Below are positions 36,644 to 47,748 of a stretch of DNA of 64,000 bases, one piece after another. A program made the translations under genes and the position numbers. Source of the stretch: Erythroxylum novogranatense (Eukaryota; Streptophyta; Magnoliopsida; Malpighiales; Erythroxylaceae); assembly GCA_029891385.1 (NCBI GenBank), contig CM057226.1:12145225-12209224 (forward strand), written 5' to 3'. Within the stretch, counting starts at the first letter, position 1. Each line of letters opens with the position of its first letter. The notes beneath the pieces were generated by a model. The model was not told the origin of the DNA and searched no databases. It saw only the letters and a program-made list of their open reading frames with translations.

Positions 36644-37158
36644 TGTAAGTGATCTAGAAGAGGGGGTTGAATAGATCTTAAAATTCTTTGAAAAATTCTA
36701 CAAGAAAATCAAAAGTTAGACACACAAAAATAATTTAGATAAACTTAATTGAAAAGTGTAGGGAAGAAGATCAAACACTTGTTTTTATAGAGGTTCGGTG
36801 CTAAGACATACGTCCTCTACCTAAGCTCCCACTTAGGATTCTGCCAACCACTTTATTGCACACTTTGTAGTTGAGTGTGAACTTTTTACAATGCCACTTG
36901 AATTCCGGCTCAAGTAACCTTTTACACTCGATTTGTCTTCCGGCACAAATCCTACCAATACCGCTTGATTTCTGGCTCAAGCTACCTCACACGTGACCTA
37001 CCACTAGTCACTCAATTTGTAAAAGAAATAGGATAAAGATCTAAGAACAAGTGCTCAATACAAATGTAAACAAAGTAAGAACAATGCTGAGCAATTTGAA
37101 GCAAGATAAGAGTATTTTGGCTTGTAGAACTTCTCTAACATCTTCATCAATCATCCAC

Positions 37159-37170
37159 CCTTTATATAAG
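37159..37170 (-). promoter_or_regulatory. TATA box of the SIRE-type LTR
   Basis: On the minus strand cttatataaagg lies about 560 bases from the start of the LTR, a sensible U3/R border. The palindrome array is 120-350 bases upstream of it. The same word is present in the right LTR. Confidence 0.7.
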
Positions 37171-37289
37171 AAGAAATATAGCTGTTGGAGCTCTTCTTAG
37201 CCGTTGCTTAATTTGTGATAGCCGTTCCTTGATAACCTCCATTCCATTTTTAGCTAATATGACCGTTGGAGCTGAATCTGTGCATCCAT

Positions 37290-37512
37290 AAGTCGACTTG
37301 TCGAATGTATAAGTCGACTTGTTTCAACCATTTACGTAAAACCTGTAGCTCCGCTCTCCAATAAGTCGACTTGTGATGTATAAGTCGACTTGTCTTCCTC
37401 GATAAGTCGACTTGTGTGTTATAAGTCGCCTTGTCTTAATACATCTCCATATAAGTCGACTTGTACTGTTCTAGTTGACTTGTTATATTCAGACCTTGAT
37501 ATAAGTCGACTT
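37290..37512. promoter_or_regulatory. Array of AAGTCGACTT palindromes in U3 (left LTR)
   Basis: Seven perfect copies of the 10-bp palindrome AAGTCGACTT lie at 37290, 37311, 37363, 37382, 37403, 37453 and 37503. Two variants occur near 37433 (aagtcgcctt) and 37472 (tagttgactt). Most sit in the longer word ataagtcgacttgt, and some spacings are 19-21 bp, two helical turns. Location upstream of the TATA box suggests a clustered activator-binding region. This role is inferred. Confidence 0.65.
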
Positions 37513-37725
37513 GTATTGCCAAATCCTTTATAATCCTTATTATTTAAGCCATTTTCACTTAAGAAAACTCCCATTTGATTCTTCAATGATTTGTCACTTG
37601 CTTATCTTGATTTGCACGATTCTTTCATTGAATAATACCTGAAACAATTTCTTAACCAATTCTATACATTTTCTTATTATCAAAACATAAGTGGAATTAA
37701 TTTGTCAACCACCATTGGTCCAACA

Positions 37726-38110
37726 ATCTCCCCCTTTTTGATAATGACAAAATACTTAGAAATTGTTTAAGAAATGAAAACAAAGATACATTGATCAAGG
37801 TTTTTATACCTTGTCATTTTGGTTAGAAGTCTCCCCCTCAATCATATAAATCATTGAATGTAATAACTTTGTAAAAACAAACTCCCCCTTAATCAAGTGA
37901 CTAAAGAATATCAATTTCTCATTTTTCTCCCCCTTTTTGTCATAATCAAAACAACTAATACAAACCAACAATAGATGAGATATCGCAATTAAATAGAGAA
38001 ACAAGTCATCAAACACAAATAGTCTCAAATCAAACACATTCCCCCTCAATCAAATGACGGTGACTAAAAGATACCAATTATCAATTTTCAATATTAGTCC
38101 CCCTTTTTGT
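37726..38110 (-). repeat. Multiple polypurine-tract-like repeats before the 3' LTR
   Basis: On the minus strand, aaaaagggggag or gattgagggggag occurs at about 38097-38108, 38040, 37928-37940, 37888, 37838 and finally 37726-37742, directly at the LTR. Only the last is in the position to prime plus-strand synthesis. The others are separated by 40-110 bases of T-rich sequence. Confidence 0.75.
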
Positions 38111-38284
38111 CATAATTAAAAACCAATATGAAAAATGAACAAATAGTCGCAATGCAGTCCATAAACAAACAAAACAACAAACACAAAGAAAATGCAGAGT
38201 CATAACATAACAATCCAACAATTAATACAAATATCAGAAAGTCATAAGAAGCACCATACACTTGAAATAGCATAAGAATCCATG

Positions 38285-38425
38285 TAGACATAAGTCGATT
38301 TGTTTACCTCCATAAGTCGACTTATCCTGAAATTTCTTCATTCCCAAAGGCTGTGTATATCATAGGTCGACTTATTTACCAGACTTGTCACCAATTGGTC
38401 GACTTAGACACCCATTAGTCAATTT
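38285..38425. repeat. Internal copies of the AAGTCGACTT-type word
   Basis: ataagtcgatttgt, ataagtcgacttat, ataggtcgacttat, ttggtcgactta and attagtcaattttg lie in the internal domain, beside the deletion point after the protease start. They are more diverged than the LTR copies. Confidence 0.6.
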
Positions 38426-38490
38426 TGTTGTTGTCTCCACTCATATGCCTTGAACTTCCACTATCAGTGTACCATGTGCTTGGTGGATTT

Positions 38491-40188
38491 TCATTCCTTG
38501 TTTGTACCTACAACTGAAACATCTTTTCTTCTCATTGGTACCCAAGCCATCTTGGGTCCATTCTGGTTAGACATATAAACCACATTAGGTGGTTTTGAGC
38601 CTTTTAACACCCAAACTTTCTTAACCTTAACACATCTCCTAGTGCTTTTGCATGCAATTTCTATATGACCATCTTTCAAGCATTTAGCACATTGAGCGAT
38701 TTTTCCATCCTTAGTAAATTTTGAAATTATAGAGCAATCTCTATCAAAAGGGTCATAACCTAATCCATGCTTAGAAATGGAATATCTTTGTAGTGATAAC
38801 AATTTTTCAAACTGTTCGTTTCCATTCGCAAATTTTTCAACTACATACGAAAATTCTTTTCTGAGTCTATCAAGTTCACAAACAAGTTTTTCTTTTTCAA
38901 TAAGACATGCAGAATGATCCTCCTTTGGACTATCTAAATCATCACTTATTTCATGTAAGGCACTATTTTCAGCAATCAATTCTCGTATTTTCTTTCTTAA
39001 TTTTTTGTTAATCTCAATAGCTTCTTCAAAATCAGCTTGTAAAGCATCAAAGGAATCTCTTAGATCTTGGTATTTGAAATTTATCTCATTTTCATCATCA
39101 CTAGTCAAGGAGCTACTCGCCATGAGAGCTAGGTTATTCTCATCATTGCTTTGGTAAGCTTCCTCGTCATCACTCCAAGTTGCTACTAGACTTGTTTTCT
39201 TCTTTCCTTTGTCATACCTGTCATTTTTCTAAATAGACGAAGAGCTTTTGCATTCTCTAGCGATGTGACCTCTTTTTTCGCACTTCCAGCATTCTTCATT
39301 GTTCTTTTTTTCTTCATAGCCTTTATTTCTCTTTTCCGTGCTGTACCTTTTCCTTTCCTCAATTTCTCCACCACGTAATTCTTTTCTTCTGTTTTTGAGA
39401 AGTCCTTTGAACTTTCTTAGATTTCGAGCATACATCGCTACTTCTTCATCATCTTCTTCTTCATCTATTTCTTCATCACTCTCATCAAAAGAAGAAACGT
39501 TAACTCTTAAAGCAATTGACTTTTGTGGCTTACCTCTTCCTTCTCTCGATTTGAGAATAATCTCATAGTTGATGAGTGATCCCACCAAAGCGTTGAATTC
39601 CAGATGGTTGAGATCCTTTGATTCCATAATTGCGGTGACTTGAGAATCCCATTCCTTCGGCAGTGAACGAATAATCTTCTTCACCTTCTCGCTATCCGTC
39701 ATATGCTTCCCAAGGTTGCCTAATTCATTTATGAATTCTGCAAAACGGTCAAGCATTGTGGAAATTGACTCACCTTCCTTCATGACGAACATCTCATAGT
39801 CGTGGAGAAGCATGTTGATCTTTGTCTCCCGGACTTGATTTGTCCCTTCATGAGTTACTCGAAGTCTCTCCCACATTTTCTTGGCAGTGGTGCAAGAATT
39901 TACCCGGTTTCTTTCCTCAACCGTTAATGCATAATATATCAGCTTCATAGCTTTGGCATTGATGTACGCTTGCCTCCAATCGTTGTCGTCATATTCTAGC
40001 TCCGTTTTTAACTCACCATTTTCTTTTAATGGTGGTTGTGGACCGAAGATAATTATCTTCCAATATTCTACTCCCTCGCTAATGATGTGGTACTTCATAG
40101 GATTTTTCCAAGAAGAATAATTAGTACCATTAAATAAAGGAGGGCGATAATTTGTGTTACCTTCTTCCGCTAGTTTGTTGTGTGCCAT
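38491..40188 (-). pseudogene. SIRE-type gag, one premature stop
   Basis: The start is the ATG at 40188 (MAHNKLAEEGNTNYRPPLF); the open frame further upstream is part of the primer-binding site. The protein has NGTNYSSWKNPMKYHI and TAKKMWERL (copia gag core), an acidic stretch, zinc knuckle CWKCEKRGHIARECK at about residue 300, a predicted coiled-coil stretch rich in Glu and Lys, and a second knuckle CAKCLKDGHIEIACK. One in-frame stop at 39229-39231 splits an otherwise continuous 566-codon frame. The two-knuckle, coiled-coil layout fits SIRE/Maximus gag. Confidence 0.88.
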
Positions 40189-40216
40189 CCCCGGATACTT
40201 CTGCTCTGATACCAAT

Positions 40217-41277
40217 TGTAAGTGATCTAGAAGGGGGGGTTGAATAGATCTTAAAATTCTTTGAAAAATTCTACAAGAAAATCAAAAGTTAGACACACAA
40301 AAACAATTTAGATAAACTTAATTGAAAAGTGTAGGGAAGAAGATCAAACACTTGTTTTTATAAAGGTTCGGTGCTAAGACCTACGTTCTCTACCTAAGCT
40401 CCCACTTAGGATTTTGCCAACCACTTTATTGCACACTTTGTAGTTGAGTGTGAACTTTTTACAACGCCACTTGAATTCCGGCTCAAGTAACCTTTTACAC
40501 TCGATTTGTCTTCCGGCACAAATCCTACCAATACCTCTTGATTTTCGGCTCAAGCTACCTCACACGTGACCTACCACTAGTCACTCAATTTGTAAAAGAA
40601 ATAGGATAAAGATCTAAAAACAAGTGCTCAATACAAATGTAAACAAAGTAAGAACAATGCTGAGCAATTTGAAGCAAGATAAGAGTATTTTGGCTTGTAG
40701 AACTTCTCTAACATCTTCATCAATCATCCACCCTTTATATAAGAAGAAATATAGCTGTTGGAGCTCTTCTTAGTCGTTGCTTAATTTGTGATAGCCGTTC
40801 CTTGATAACCTCCATTCCATTTTTAGCTAATATGACCGTTGGAGCTGAATATGTGCATCCATAAGTCGACTTGTTTCAACCATTTACGTAAAACTTGTAG
40901 CTTCGCTCTCCAATAAGTCGACTTGTGATGTATAAGTCGACTTGTCTTCCTCGATAAGTCGACTTGTGTGTTATAAGTCGCCTTGTCTTAATACATCTCC
41001 ATATAAGTCGACTTGTACTGTTCTAGTTGACTTGTTATATTCAGACCTTGATATAAGTCGACTTGTATTGCCAAATCCTTTATAATCCTTATTATTTAAG
41101 CCATTTTCACTTAAGAAAACTCCCATTTGATTCTTCAATGATTTGTCACTTGCTTATCTTGATTTGCAAGATTCTTTCATTGAATAATACCTGAAACAAT
41201 TTCTTAACCAATTCTATACATTTTATTATTATCAAAACATAAGTGGAATTAATTTGTCAACCACCATTGGTCCAACA
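40217..41277 (-). repeat. 5' LTR of the SIRE-type element (right)
   Basis: 1,061 bp. It carries six perfect AAGTCGACTT palindromes and two variants between 40863 and 41064, one unit fewer than the left LTR. It is adjacent to the primer-binding site 40203-40214. Confidence 0.93.
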
Positions 41278-42965
41278 AGTAATACGGTCAAAGACAGAGG
41301 TCGGCTAGAGAGTGAAGACAAAGAGGAAACCATGGGGGGTGGGGGTATTTTTATTTTTTTTTTCAAACAAGTCCCCGGCCTTTTTAAAATTAGCTAGTAC
41401 TAATAAAAGTAAATACACTCGAGAGATACTTTTACTTCGAATAAAACGACATGGGCTGTCTCAGTTTAAAGCAACAATAAGAGCCTGGAAAGCAAGAGAA
41501 GCCCATCATGCGGTAGAACCTTCTTTAAGTAATAGGAGCTTGTTAAGCCACAAGAACATGCCAAAGTATAAATTCAATTAAGATAATTTAAAACAGAAGG
41601 CACCTATTAAAATAAAAGAAACCTTTAGCTAGTTGAAAATAAAAGGAGTCTATTATAAGAATGAAAGAGTATTTTGCTGAAATGAATACATATACATAAT
41701 ATAATGTGACAATATAAAAGTTAACAGAAAAGAGAGAATGATGCAATCGATTTATATTAATTCGGTTTACAATCCAAGTCTACATCTAATCCCCAAGTAT
41801 ACAACTTGAATATTTAACTATGAACAACTAAGTAGTAATTTGACGAGCTTCTTCATACTTACGAGTACATATTTTTTAAGATTTTTCAACTTTCTACACT
41901 AGTAGTATTTATCAAGCCTCTACAAGCTCATAAGTACATATTTTTCAAAGTTCTCCAACTTTTCATACCAGTAGTATTTTTCTATCCTCTATAAACTCTC
42001 AACAAATAAAGAAGTAATTTGCTCCATATAAGCATCAGTAATCTCTTACAAAAAGAATTTTCACTTTTTAAAACACAAGAGATTTTGATCAAGATATGAC
42101 TTTTGGGAATATTGAAGCTTCTGAAGTATTTCAAATATTTTTTCTATCCCCAATTTGCAAAATGTAGTGACTCTTCTTTAAACAGACATTTTCTTTAATT
42201 AGTCGTTGCTTCATTTCTATTTTGAGTTGATTTTGAATATTCAATATTATCTTTGCTAGAATCTTGCAATAATCAATCGTTAAGAGAAATCTGGAGCTAA
42301 TTAACGAAATATATTATTAGCATAATCCTTCCGGATTTTGTAAAATAAATAAGATAAGTTCATAAAGAAAGTTACTGCAAGAAATGAAGCTTTTATTTTA
42401 TGATTTTATTTCGTCTCAAGAATTATATTATTACCATCAAAAGAAAATAAATCAAATTTGAATGTTAAAATATTACAAAGTCATCATCAAAACCATTAAT
42501 GAGCCTAACAAGTACATTTACAGTACGCAATGATATTTGATCGATGTTCCAAATACTGGGCGATATCGGACGAAATCCTCGGTACCAAACAATTAGATTT
42601 CATGTCGTTTTCCTACAAAATTCAAAACTTTGCTTATGATGTTTGATTTATTGTTTCTTGTAATAGCTAAAATGTATTTGGAAAAGTATGTGATTTGACA
42701 TATTTGAATAAATATTTGCAAAGAAACGCATAAAGAAAATTTGATTTAATAAATATAAAATAATTAATTTATACAAAATAATTAACATTATAAATTACAA
42801 ATGTTTATTTTATTATTTTAAAATTATTTTTTAATGTACAAATATGAATAAAATGTCTATCTTAAAGAAAATGTAACATTAAATTAGAAACAAGATAGAG
42901 AAAATTTAGATCATAAAGAAGAGTTTAGATCATCTATCCAATTTTACTCTGTTTAACCATGTCTT
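41278..42965. other. AT-rich spacer with a 69-bp tandem duplication
   Basis: A unit with agtacatattttt, ttctccaacttt-like and agtagtattt is repeated at 41862-41930 and 41931-41999 with about 80% identity. The open frame at 41312-41581 has no known motif. The preceding words (attaattcggtttacaatcc) resemble the LTRs of some copia elements, but no boundary can be set. Confidence 0.4.
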
Positions 42966-43026
42966 GTATGTACCAGAATGACCTGCGGGCGTTCAGGTGT
43001 GTACCCTACGGTAAGGGGGTGCTACA
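42966..43026 (+). repeat. Last 60 bases of a Tekay-type LTR
   Basis: tatgtaccagaatgacctgc through ggtgctaca matches 4203-4261, the end of the LTR at the left edge, with about ten differences. The rest of that LTR is absent. Confidence 0.7.
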
Positions 43027-43048
43027 TATCTAATGTCCAAAATGACAA

Positions 43049-43211
43049 TCTTCTGTCCAATTTTATCTTGTCTAACCCTATCTAATATCCAAAACGACGT
43101 TATTTTGACCATTAGACATGAGTTTAGAGACTGTTCAATCATATCCAATGACCAAAACGACGTCATTTTAAGCATTGGATAGGATTAGATGCAATAAAAT
43201 TGAACAGAAGA
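43049..43211. mobile_element. Small fold-back element (MITE-like)
   Basis: tcttctgtccaattttat (43049-43066) and its inverted partner ataaaattgaacagaaga (43194-43211) match except one base. Inside are the inverted words ccaaaacgacgttatttt and ccaaaacgacgtcatttt in direct order. No target duplication is visible. A related piece lies at 42925-42960, so the LTR fragment may sit inside a longer copy. Confidence 0.6.
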
Positions 43212-43410
43212 CCCCCCACTCCATAAAGAATGGTATTTTTTTGGCCAAAAATTAGAATTCAATGTTGTCATACTTTGTCCATATAAAGAGTGTACTTGAA
43301 AACCTTGATCTAAGATACTCGTAGGTTATAACACAAGATGAACAAATGCTTACTATAGTTTGGTATACTATTGTAGTAACTAATATGAAAAGGGCATATC
43401 ATCTAATATC

Positions 43411-43608
43411 CATACCTCTTATTTCATATTGTAGAATGTATTGATGAGGGTATAGTCAACTTTGTGTATTGGAGAAATTATCCATATACATGGTGAAGTG
43501 AAGGGAAGTGGGTCCCATCCTGTAACCCGATTCACCATCAATCCTAAAGCTCAAGCAACAGTAACCATGGAATGACAATCAGTGTGGAAGAAGTTGATAG
43601 CTTTAACT
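43411..43608 (-). pseudogene. UGT relic: end of exon 1
   Basis: The plus-strand sequence catacct...tgtagaatgtattgatgagg follows the UGT1 exon-1 end and splice donor (33177-33370), including gtatagtcaactttgtg and ctcaagcaacagtaacc. It corresponds to roughly residues 155-218. Many substitutions and indels destroy the frame. It is the third trace of a UGT in this cluster. Confidence 0.7.
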
Positions 43609-44084
43609 ATAGTTAACAATTAGGACTAGACCCATCCCGACTTGACCTGAAGTCAACAGGCCTAGCGAGACTGGGATGAAGCAAAACAATTTTGTTTTAC
43701 ACTTTTGTTTTTCACAAAATAAAACAACGTCATTTTACACTATGTTCATTTCTTTTCTAATTTTCTTCCCCTCCTCATCGACCACCATCCCAATCACTTT
43801 TCTCTTTAATTCGCTCTCTCCACCGCCATTAGTCCTCACTGTCAGGCACCCGTTTGTTGCACCAGTTGCCAGTCGTTAGTCATCACCTCTTTGTCCTCCA
43901 ATCGTTGCACCCCTTCTCCTCACTGCCCCTTCTTATTGCCAATCTGATGTCCCGCTTCCCCACTGCCGTGTTTTTCAACTTATTTTCAGCATCCACCCAT
44001 CAAGGTAAAGTTCTTTCACCATATTCTGATTTTGATTGAAAATTGAATTTGTGAAATATTGAAAGTTCTAGGATTGTTACCATC
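43609..44084. other. Spacer, no supported gene
   Basis: A short GC-richer phrase (gacccatcccgacttgac, about 43628) resembles the GC-rich repeats near 58640 and 59090. Open frames at 43676-43879 and 43854-44039 are proline/serine-rich without known motifs. Confidence 0.4.
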
Positions 44085-44382
44085 AGTGAGGTATTTTCAT
44101 AGATTTACATGGTCATTTACACGAGCGTGCATGTGACTGTGTAAATCATTATGATTTTCACGGATTTACTTGGTCACATACACACATCATATATGTGACC
44201 ATATAAGTCATTGTGATCGTGTCTCAAATGCACATGAGTGTGTATATGTTTTTGCGAACTTACACGATCACTTATACAAGCGTGTTTGCAACCATGTAAG
44301 TTTCTGAAAACATACAGCGATTTATATGGTCACTTATACAAAAACACATAAAAACCCATGTGTTTGTGACACGATCACAATG
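44085..44382. repeat. Diverged tandem repeat, left part
   Basis: Phrases such as atttacatggtcatttacac, gagcgtgcatgtgac and tgtaaatcattatgat recur about every 70-80 bases in imperfect form. The array resumes at 55499 (cttacacaatcacatacacg), so the Tekay element is inserted in it. Confidence 0.6.
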
Positions 44383-47300
44383 TGTTAGCCCCAATTTTTT
44401 TTAAAATTAAGCATGATTAGATTAATTAAGTTAAGTTAGCATAAATTGAATTGAGATTAATTAACATGTGATAGCATTAAGGAGTTAGGTGATGAGTTAA
44501 TGAAATTAAATGAGTTAGTTGGGCTTTAATGAGGTAGGAAAGAAAAGAAAGATAAAGTGGGCTTAAAGATAAGTGGGCCTTAAGTAAGTTTAAAGAGGAA
44601 ATAAGAAGAAAGGAGTTAGGCTTGGGCCAATGGGCTTAAGTAGGTTAGTAGTGTAATAAGAAGAAGAAGGAATTAAGGGAAGAGAAGTGGGCTTGGGCTT
44701 AAGTTAAATGAAGGAGAGTATAAAAGAGAGGAGTTAAATGAGTTTAGTAGGAAAGGAAGAAGAGAGTTTACGAAAATTAAGAGGGAGAGGAGAGTGAGTT
44801 CGTGGAAGGAGAAGGAAAGAGGAAGAAAAAGAAAGGCTTTGGTTAGGGCTTGATTTTTCAAGAGATCTAGAGTGTCTTTGAAGAAAGTTCAAGAGTTAAG
44901 AGTGAAGAGGAAGGCTAAAGCTTCATCTTGAACCAAGAAACTCTTGGTGTTGTTGAAGATTTAAGGTAAGCCTTTTGTTAAGTGTGAGTTTTTAGTTGGG
45001 TTTTTGGTTAGAAAGACTAAGAATGGAATGGGTATAGTGATTTCCAAGTTGATTTCATGAAAGGTGTAACATGGTTTCTCAATTGAAGTGAGATTGACAT
45101 GGGTTTTTGGTTTTTAATGAAGAGAGAGAAGGAAGAGAAGAAGAACAAGAGTCGTAGCAAGGAAACCAAGAATTTATCAAGTCTACAAGGTGAGTTTCAT
45201 ATTTATCTTTATGTATATAAGTTATAAATGTAAATTAATGCATGACATTAATGAGTTTTGATTGCTTGGTAGTTGTATTAAATGTTTGTGATTGAATGTT
45301 AGATGTGGTTGTTATAAGCCATTGATGATTGTATTAAATGCTTGATGTTGTTGTTGTTAGGCAATTGTGAAGGTTGAGTATGGGATTATGATGTTTATAA
45401 ATGTACATTGTATGATGACGATTGAAGTTGTTTTGGAGAAACTTGTTAAATGAATATGATGAAAAGCAGAATGATGTATGAAAAGATGATTTTAAAGAAA
45501 GCGTGAATTGGACAAGAAACGGTCCAATTTTCTTATATGATGCATGATTGTTATGTTATGTAGGTAAGGTATAGTCCTAAGAAGCATCACGTGCACGTCG
45601 ACCATGAAAGCCTTCGCCTTGGCATTTGCCTGATTGTGGCATAGGATGATCCAACATTTTGGACTCTCAAGATTTGCCCATATAAGTTCATTAAATGAGA
45701 CTATATGGTTGCCAAGAATATGGACTTACCGAGCCATTTGATGTGTTTCATATGTGATTACATGAAAATACAAGAATTATGAATGTTTGAATTGTGAGAA
45801 ATTATGTTTATGTATTGATGAAAATTGCATGATGCATGTATTATGACTTCATTGAAAGATTGTTTAATGTATGGATAATTAATGGGCATGCTTGATATAT
45901 AAATATAAATGTGTTACCCACGGAGCGAAAGCTCACCCCCCTCAAATTCTCCAGGAAATGAGCAGGATCCCGAGGAGCAAGCTTAAAGGCATTTACTCCA
46001 AGATTTTCTTTTGGTCTTGTATTTGAAATGATTTTTGTAAAACAATGCTTTAGTTGCATTTTGAGAATGATATTGTATTTTGAAGCTTCATTGTAATTGG
46101 GCTTGAAATGCCCACTAAAGCATTGTATGATACATGATTAAATGAACATGATATGATGAAGATGAAATGAAATTGAGTTGTAACTCAAAACTGAAATTTC
46201 AAACCCTATGCTAGTATGTTTGATTGTGTAGTTTTTCAATGATGCATGAGATGACATGAATAGCATATAGGTAGGTGAATGTTAGGAGTGTGGTTGTTGC
46301 CCTTGAATATTGAATTGTTGTTCAGGTTGTAGTCTTAGATTGAAGATTTGGTTAGGAATAAAATAGGGGAGGTGCTGTCAAATTTTCCTAAAAATTGTGC
46401 AGCAACTTCCATTTGATTTTAGACTCTCTTAGTGTTTGAATTGAATTGAGAGATCTTCTTGAAGATTGTAGCTTAAGATTAGATCTTTAAAATGGTGTAT
46501 GATTTGCTTCAATTGGAGCTAGGAATAAGAAGTTATGAGCTTTGAAAGATGCTAATGTCAAGTGGTTAGAAGTTGGAAGTTGAGAGTTATGATGTTTATG
46601 TAGGAATTTAGGGTTTGATGGACAAATAAATCAAGAATTGATAGAATGATAAAATAAGTTTGATGTTTGGAGTTGTTATGAAGTATTTTAGTAGTAGAGT
46701 AAGTAAATCTTGCAAGATTACAAGTGTATTTGGTGTTAGGAATAAGTTAGAAAGCATGGGTGAGGGTTTAAGAGGCTTTGGAAAAATCTCATCATTCTGG
46801 TCATTTCTTCCTCGCGGGCGCGAGATCCATACCTCGCGGGCGCTACCATGGAAAAATCAGAGGAGCCTCAACTTTCTGTTGGTCTCTTCCTTGCGGGCGC
46901 AACGAAAGTAAATCGCGGGCGCGCTGTCTCGACCCAGTTAGATTGCGAATTTCAAATTTTGGTCTTCATGAAAGTTGTAGCCCTAGATGTCTACTTTCTA
47001 ACCGTCCAAGAACGAAGTCATTCCGACATCTATAGTGAAAGTTATGACTTTTGCGCCAAAACATATTCGATAGGAATCAGCACATGAACACGTTGAGTTT
47101 GTCGGGTCATAACTCCTCCGTCCGACCTCCAATTGGGGTGAGGTTTGAACCATTAGATTCCTAAGACATATATCTTCCTATCCATAAAAATTGGTATCAT
47201 TTGAAGTTAAATTGAGGAAGTTCTCATTAAAGGAAGGGGAAAGCCGGTTAAGAGAGCATGATTCCGGTATAAACTCTTTTAGGTTTTTGGAGTGTATCTG

Positions 47301-47514
47301 GAGTTATAGAACTCCGATTGAAGCGATTCTTGTCTTAAATTAAACAAGAGTCATAAGGCTTTGATTTGCAAGAGAAATCAAATTTGAAATTTGGGTTAAA
47401 TGAAATAAACCCTACAAGGCAAGATGATCAAGTTTCATGTTTTACGGTTCAAGAGTTGGACTCCGGTAACGGGGTCCAACAGTTGGGGTCCGGTCTTCGG
47501 GTCGGGTCCCGACA
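44383..47514 (+). repeat. 5' LTR of the Tekay element
   Basis: It runs TGTTAGCCCC...GTCCCGACA. A TATA box (TATAAAAG, 44719-44726) lies only 336 bases from the LTR start, so R plus U5 would be about 2.7 kb. A G-box (CACGTG) lies at about 45588. Confidence 0.94.
46814..46930. promoter_or_regulatory. CG-rich motif cluster in the LTR
   Basis: Within AT-rich LTR DNA, the word cgcgggcgc occurs three times perfectly and once as tgcgggcgc, often as tcgcgggcgcga. The 3' LTR (about 54824-54920) keeps one perfect copy plus mutated ones (cgcgggagc, cggtggcgc). It resembles a CGCG-box; a regulatory role is inferred. Confidence 0.5.
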
Positions 47515-47518
47515 TCTG

Positions 47519-47530
47519 TGGTATCAAAGC
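47519..47530 (+). promoter_or_regulatory. Primer-binding site of the Tekay element
   Basis: tggtatcaaagc follows the 5' LTR by four bases. It is one base off the initiator tRNA-Met complement TGGTATCAGAGC. Confidence 0.85.
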
Positions 47531-47748
47531 GAAATCGGGTTTAGGATTTCTTAGGAACCTTAGTGGGATTGTCTAAGGGTCAAGTCATCATGCATTTTCC
47601 TACATGAATTATGTGCATTGTTTTAAATGCATAACATGCAACATTGCTTTCAAATGAGTGAATTGACTTGTTTTAAATTGATTTACATGGATTGAACTTG
47701 TTTTATGTGAACTAAAGATTTTCACTGATTTTTTAAACTGAAGGAGTA

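Larger units (their letters stand above)
36644..37725 (-). repeat. 3' LTR of the SIRE-type element (left)
   Basis: 1,082 bp. It differs from the right LTR by a few substitutions and one extra 21-bp unit at about 37303-37323. U3 is at the 37725 end on the minus strand. Confidence 0.93.
36644..41277 (-). mobile_element. SIRE/Maximus-type copia derivative with gag only, 4.6 kb
   Basis: LTRs of 1,082 bp (36644-37725) and 1,061 bp (40217-41277) are nearly identical, with TG...CA ends on the plus strand (TGTAAGTGATC...GGTCCAACA). The minus strand has the primer-binding site TGGTATCAGAGC (40203-40214), a long gag with two zinc knuckles, and about 35 codons of protease (TWYTDSGSSRHMSGD, about 38450). 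All of integrase, RT and RNase H is gone. Repeated aaaaagggggag tracts before the 3' LTR and the large gag are features of SIRE/Maximus elements. I found no matching 5-bp target duplication (gatga on the left, agtaa on the right). Confidence 0.9.

Noticed and set aside
37804..38291. Envelope-like ORF of a SIRE element
   Set aside because: The minus-strand frames here are hydrophobic because of T-rich spacer DNA, are short and do not join into an env-like protein.
38491..39123. Second part of the SIRE-type gag as a separate gene with a coiled coil
   Set aside because: It is in the same frame as the first part, separated by a single stop, and the order matches a long SIRE/Maximus gag.
40189..40215. 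Longer start for the SIRE-type gag
   Set aside because: The extra codons are the primer-binding site and have no ATG; the first ATG is at 40188.
41312..41581. 89-codon frame after the SIRE-type element
   Set aside because: The poly-Phe start comes from a T-run; nothing else supports coding.
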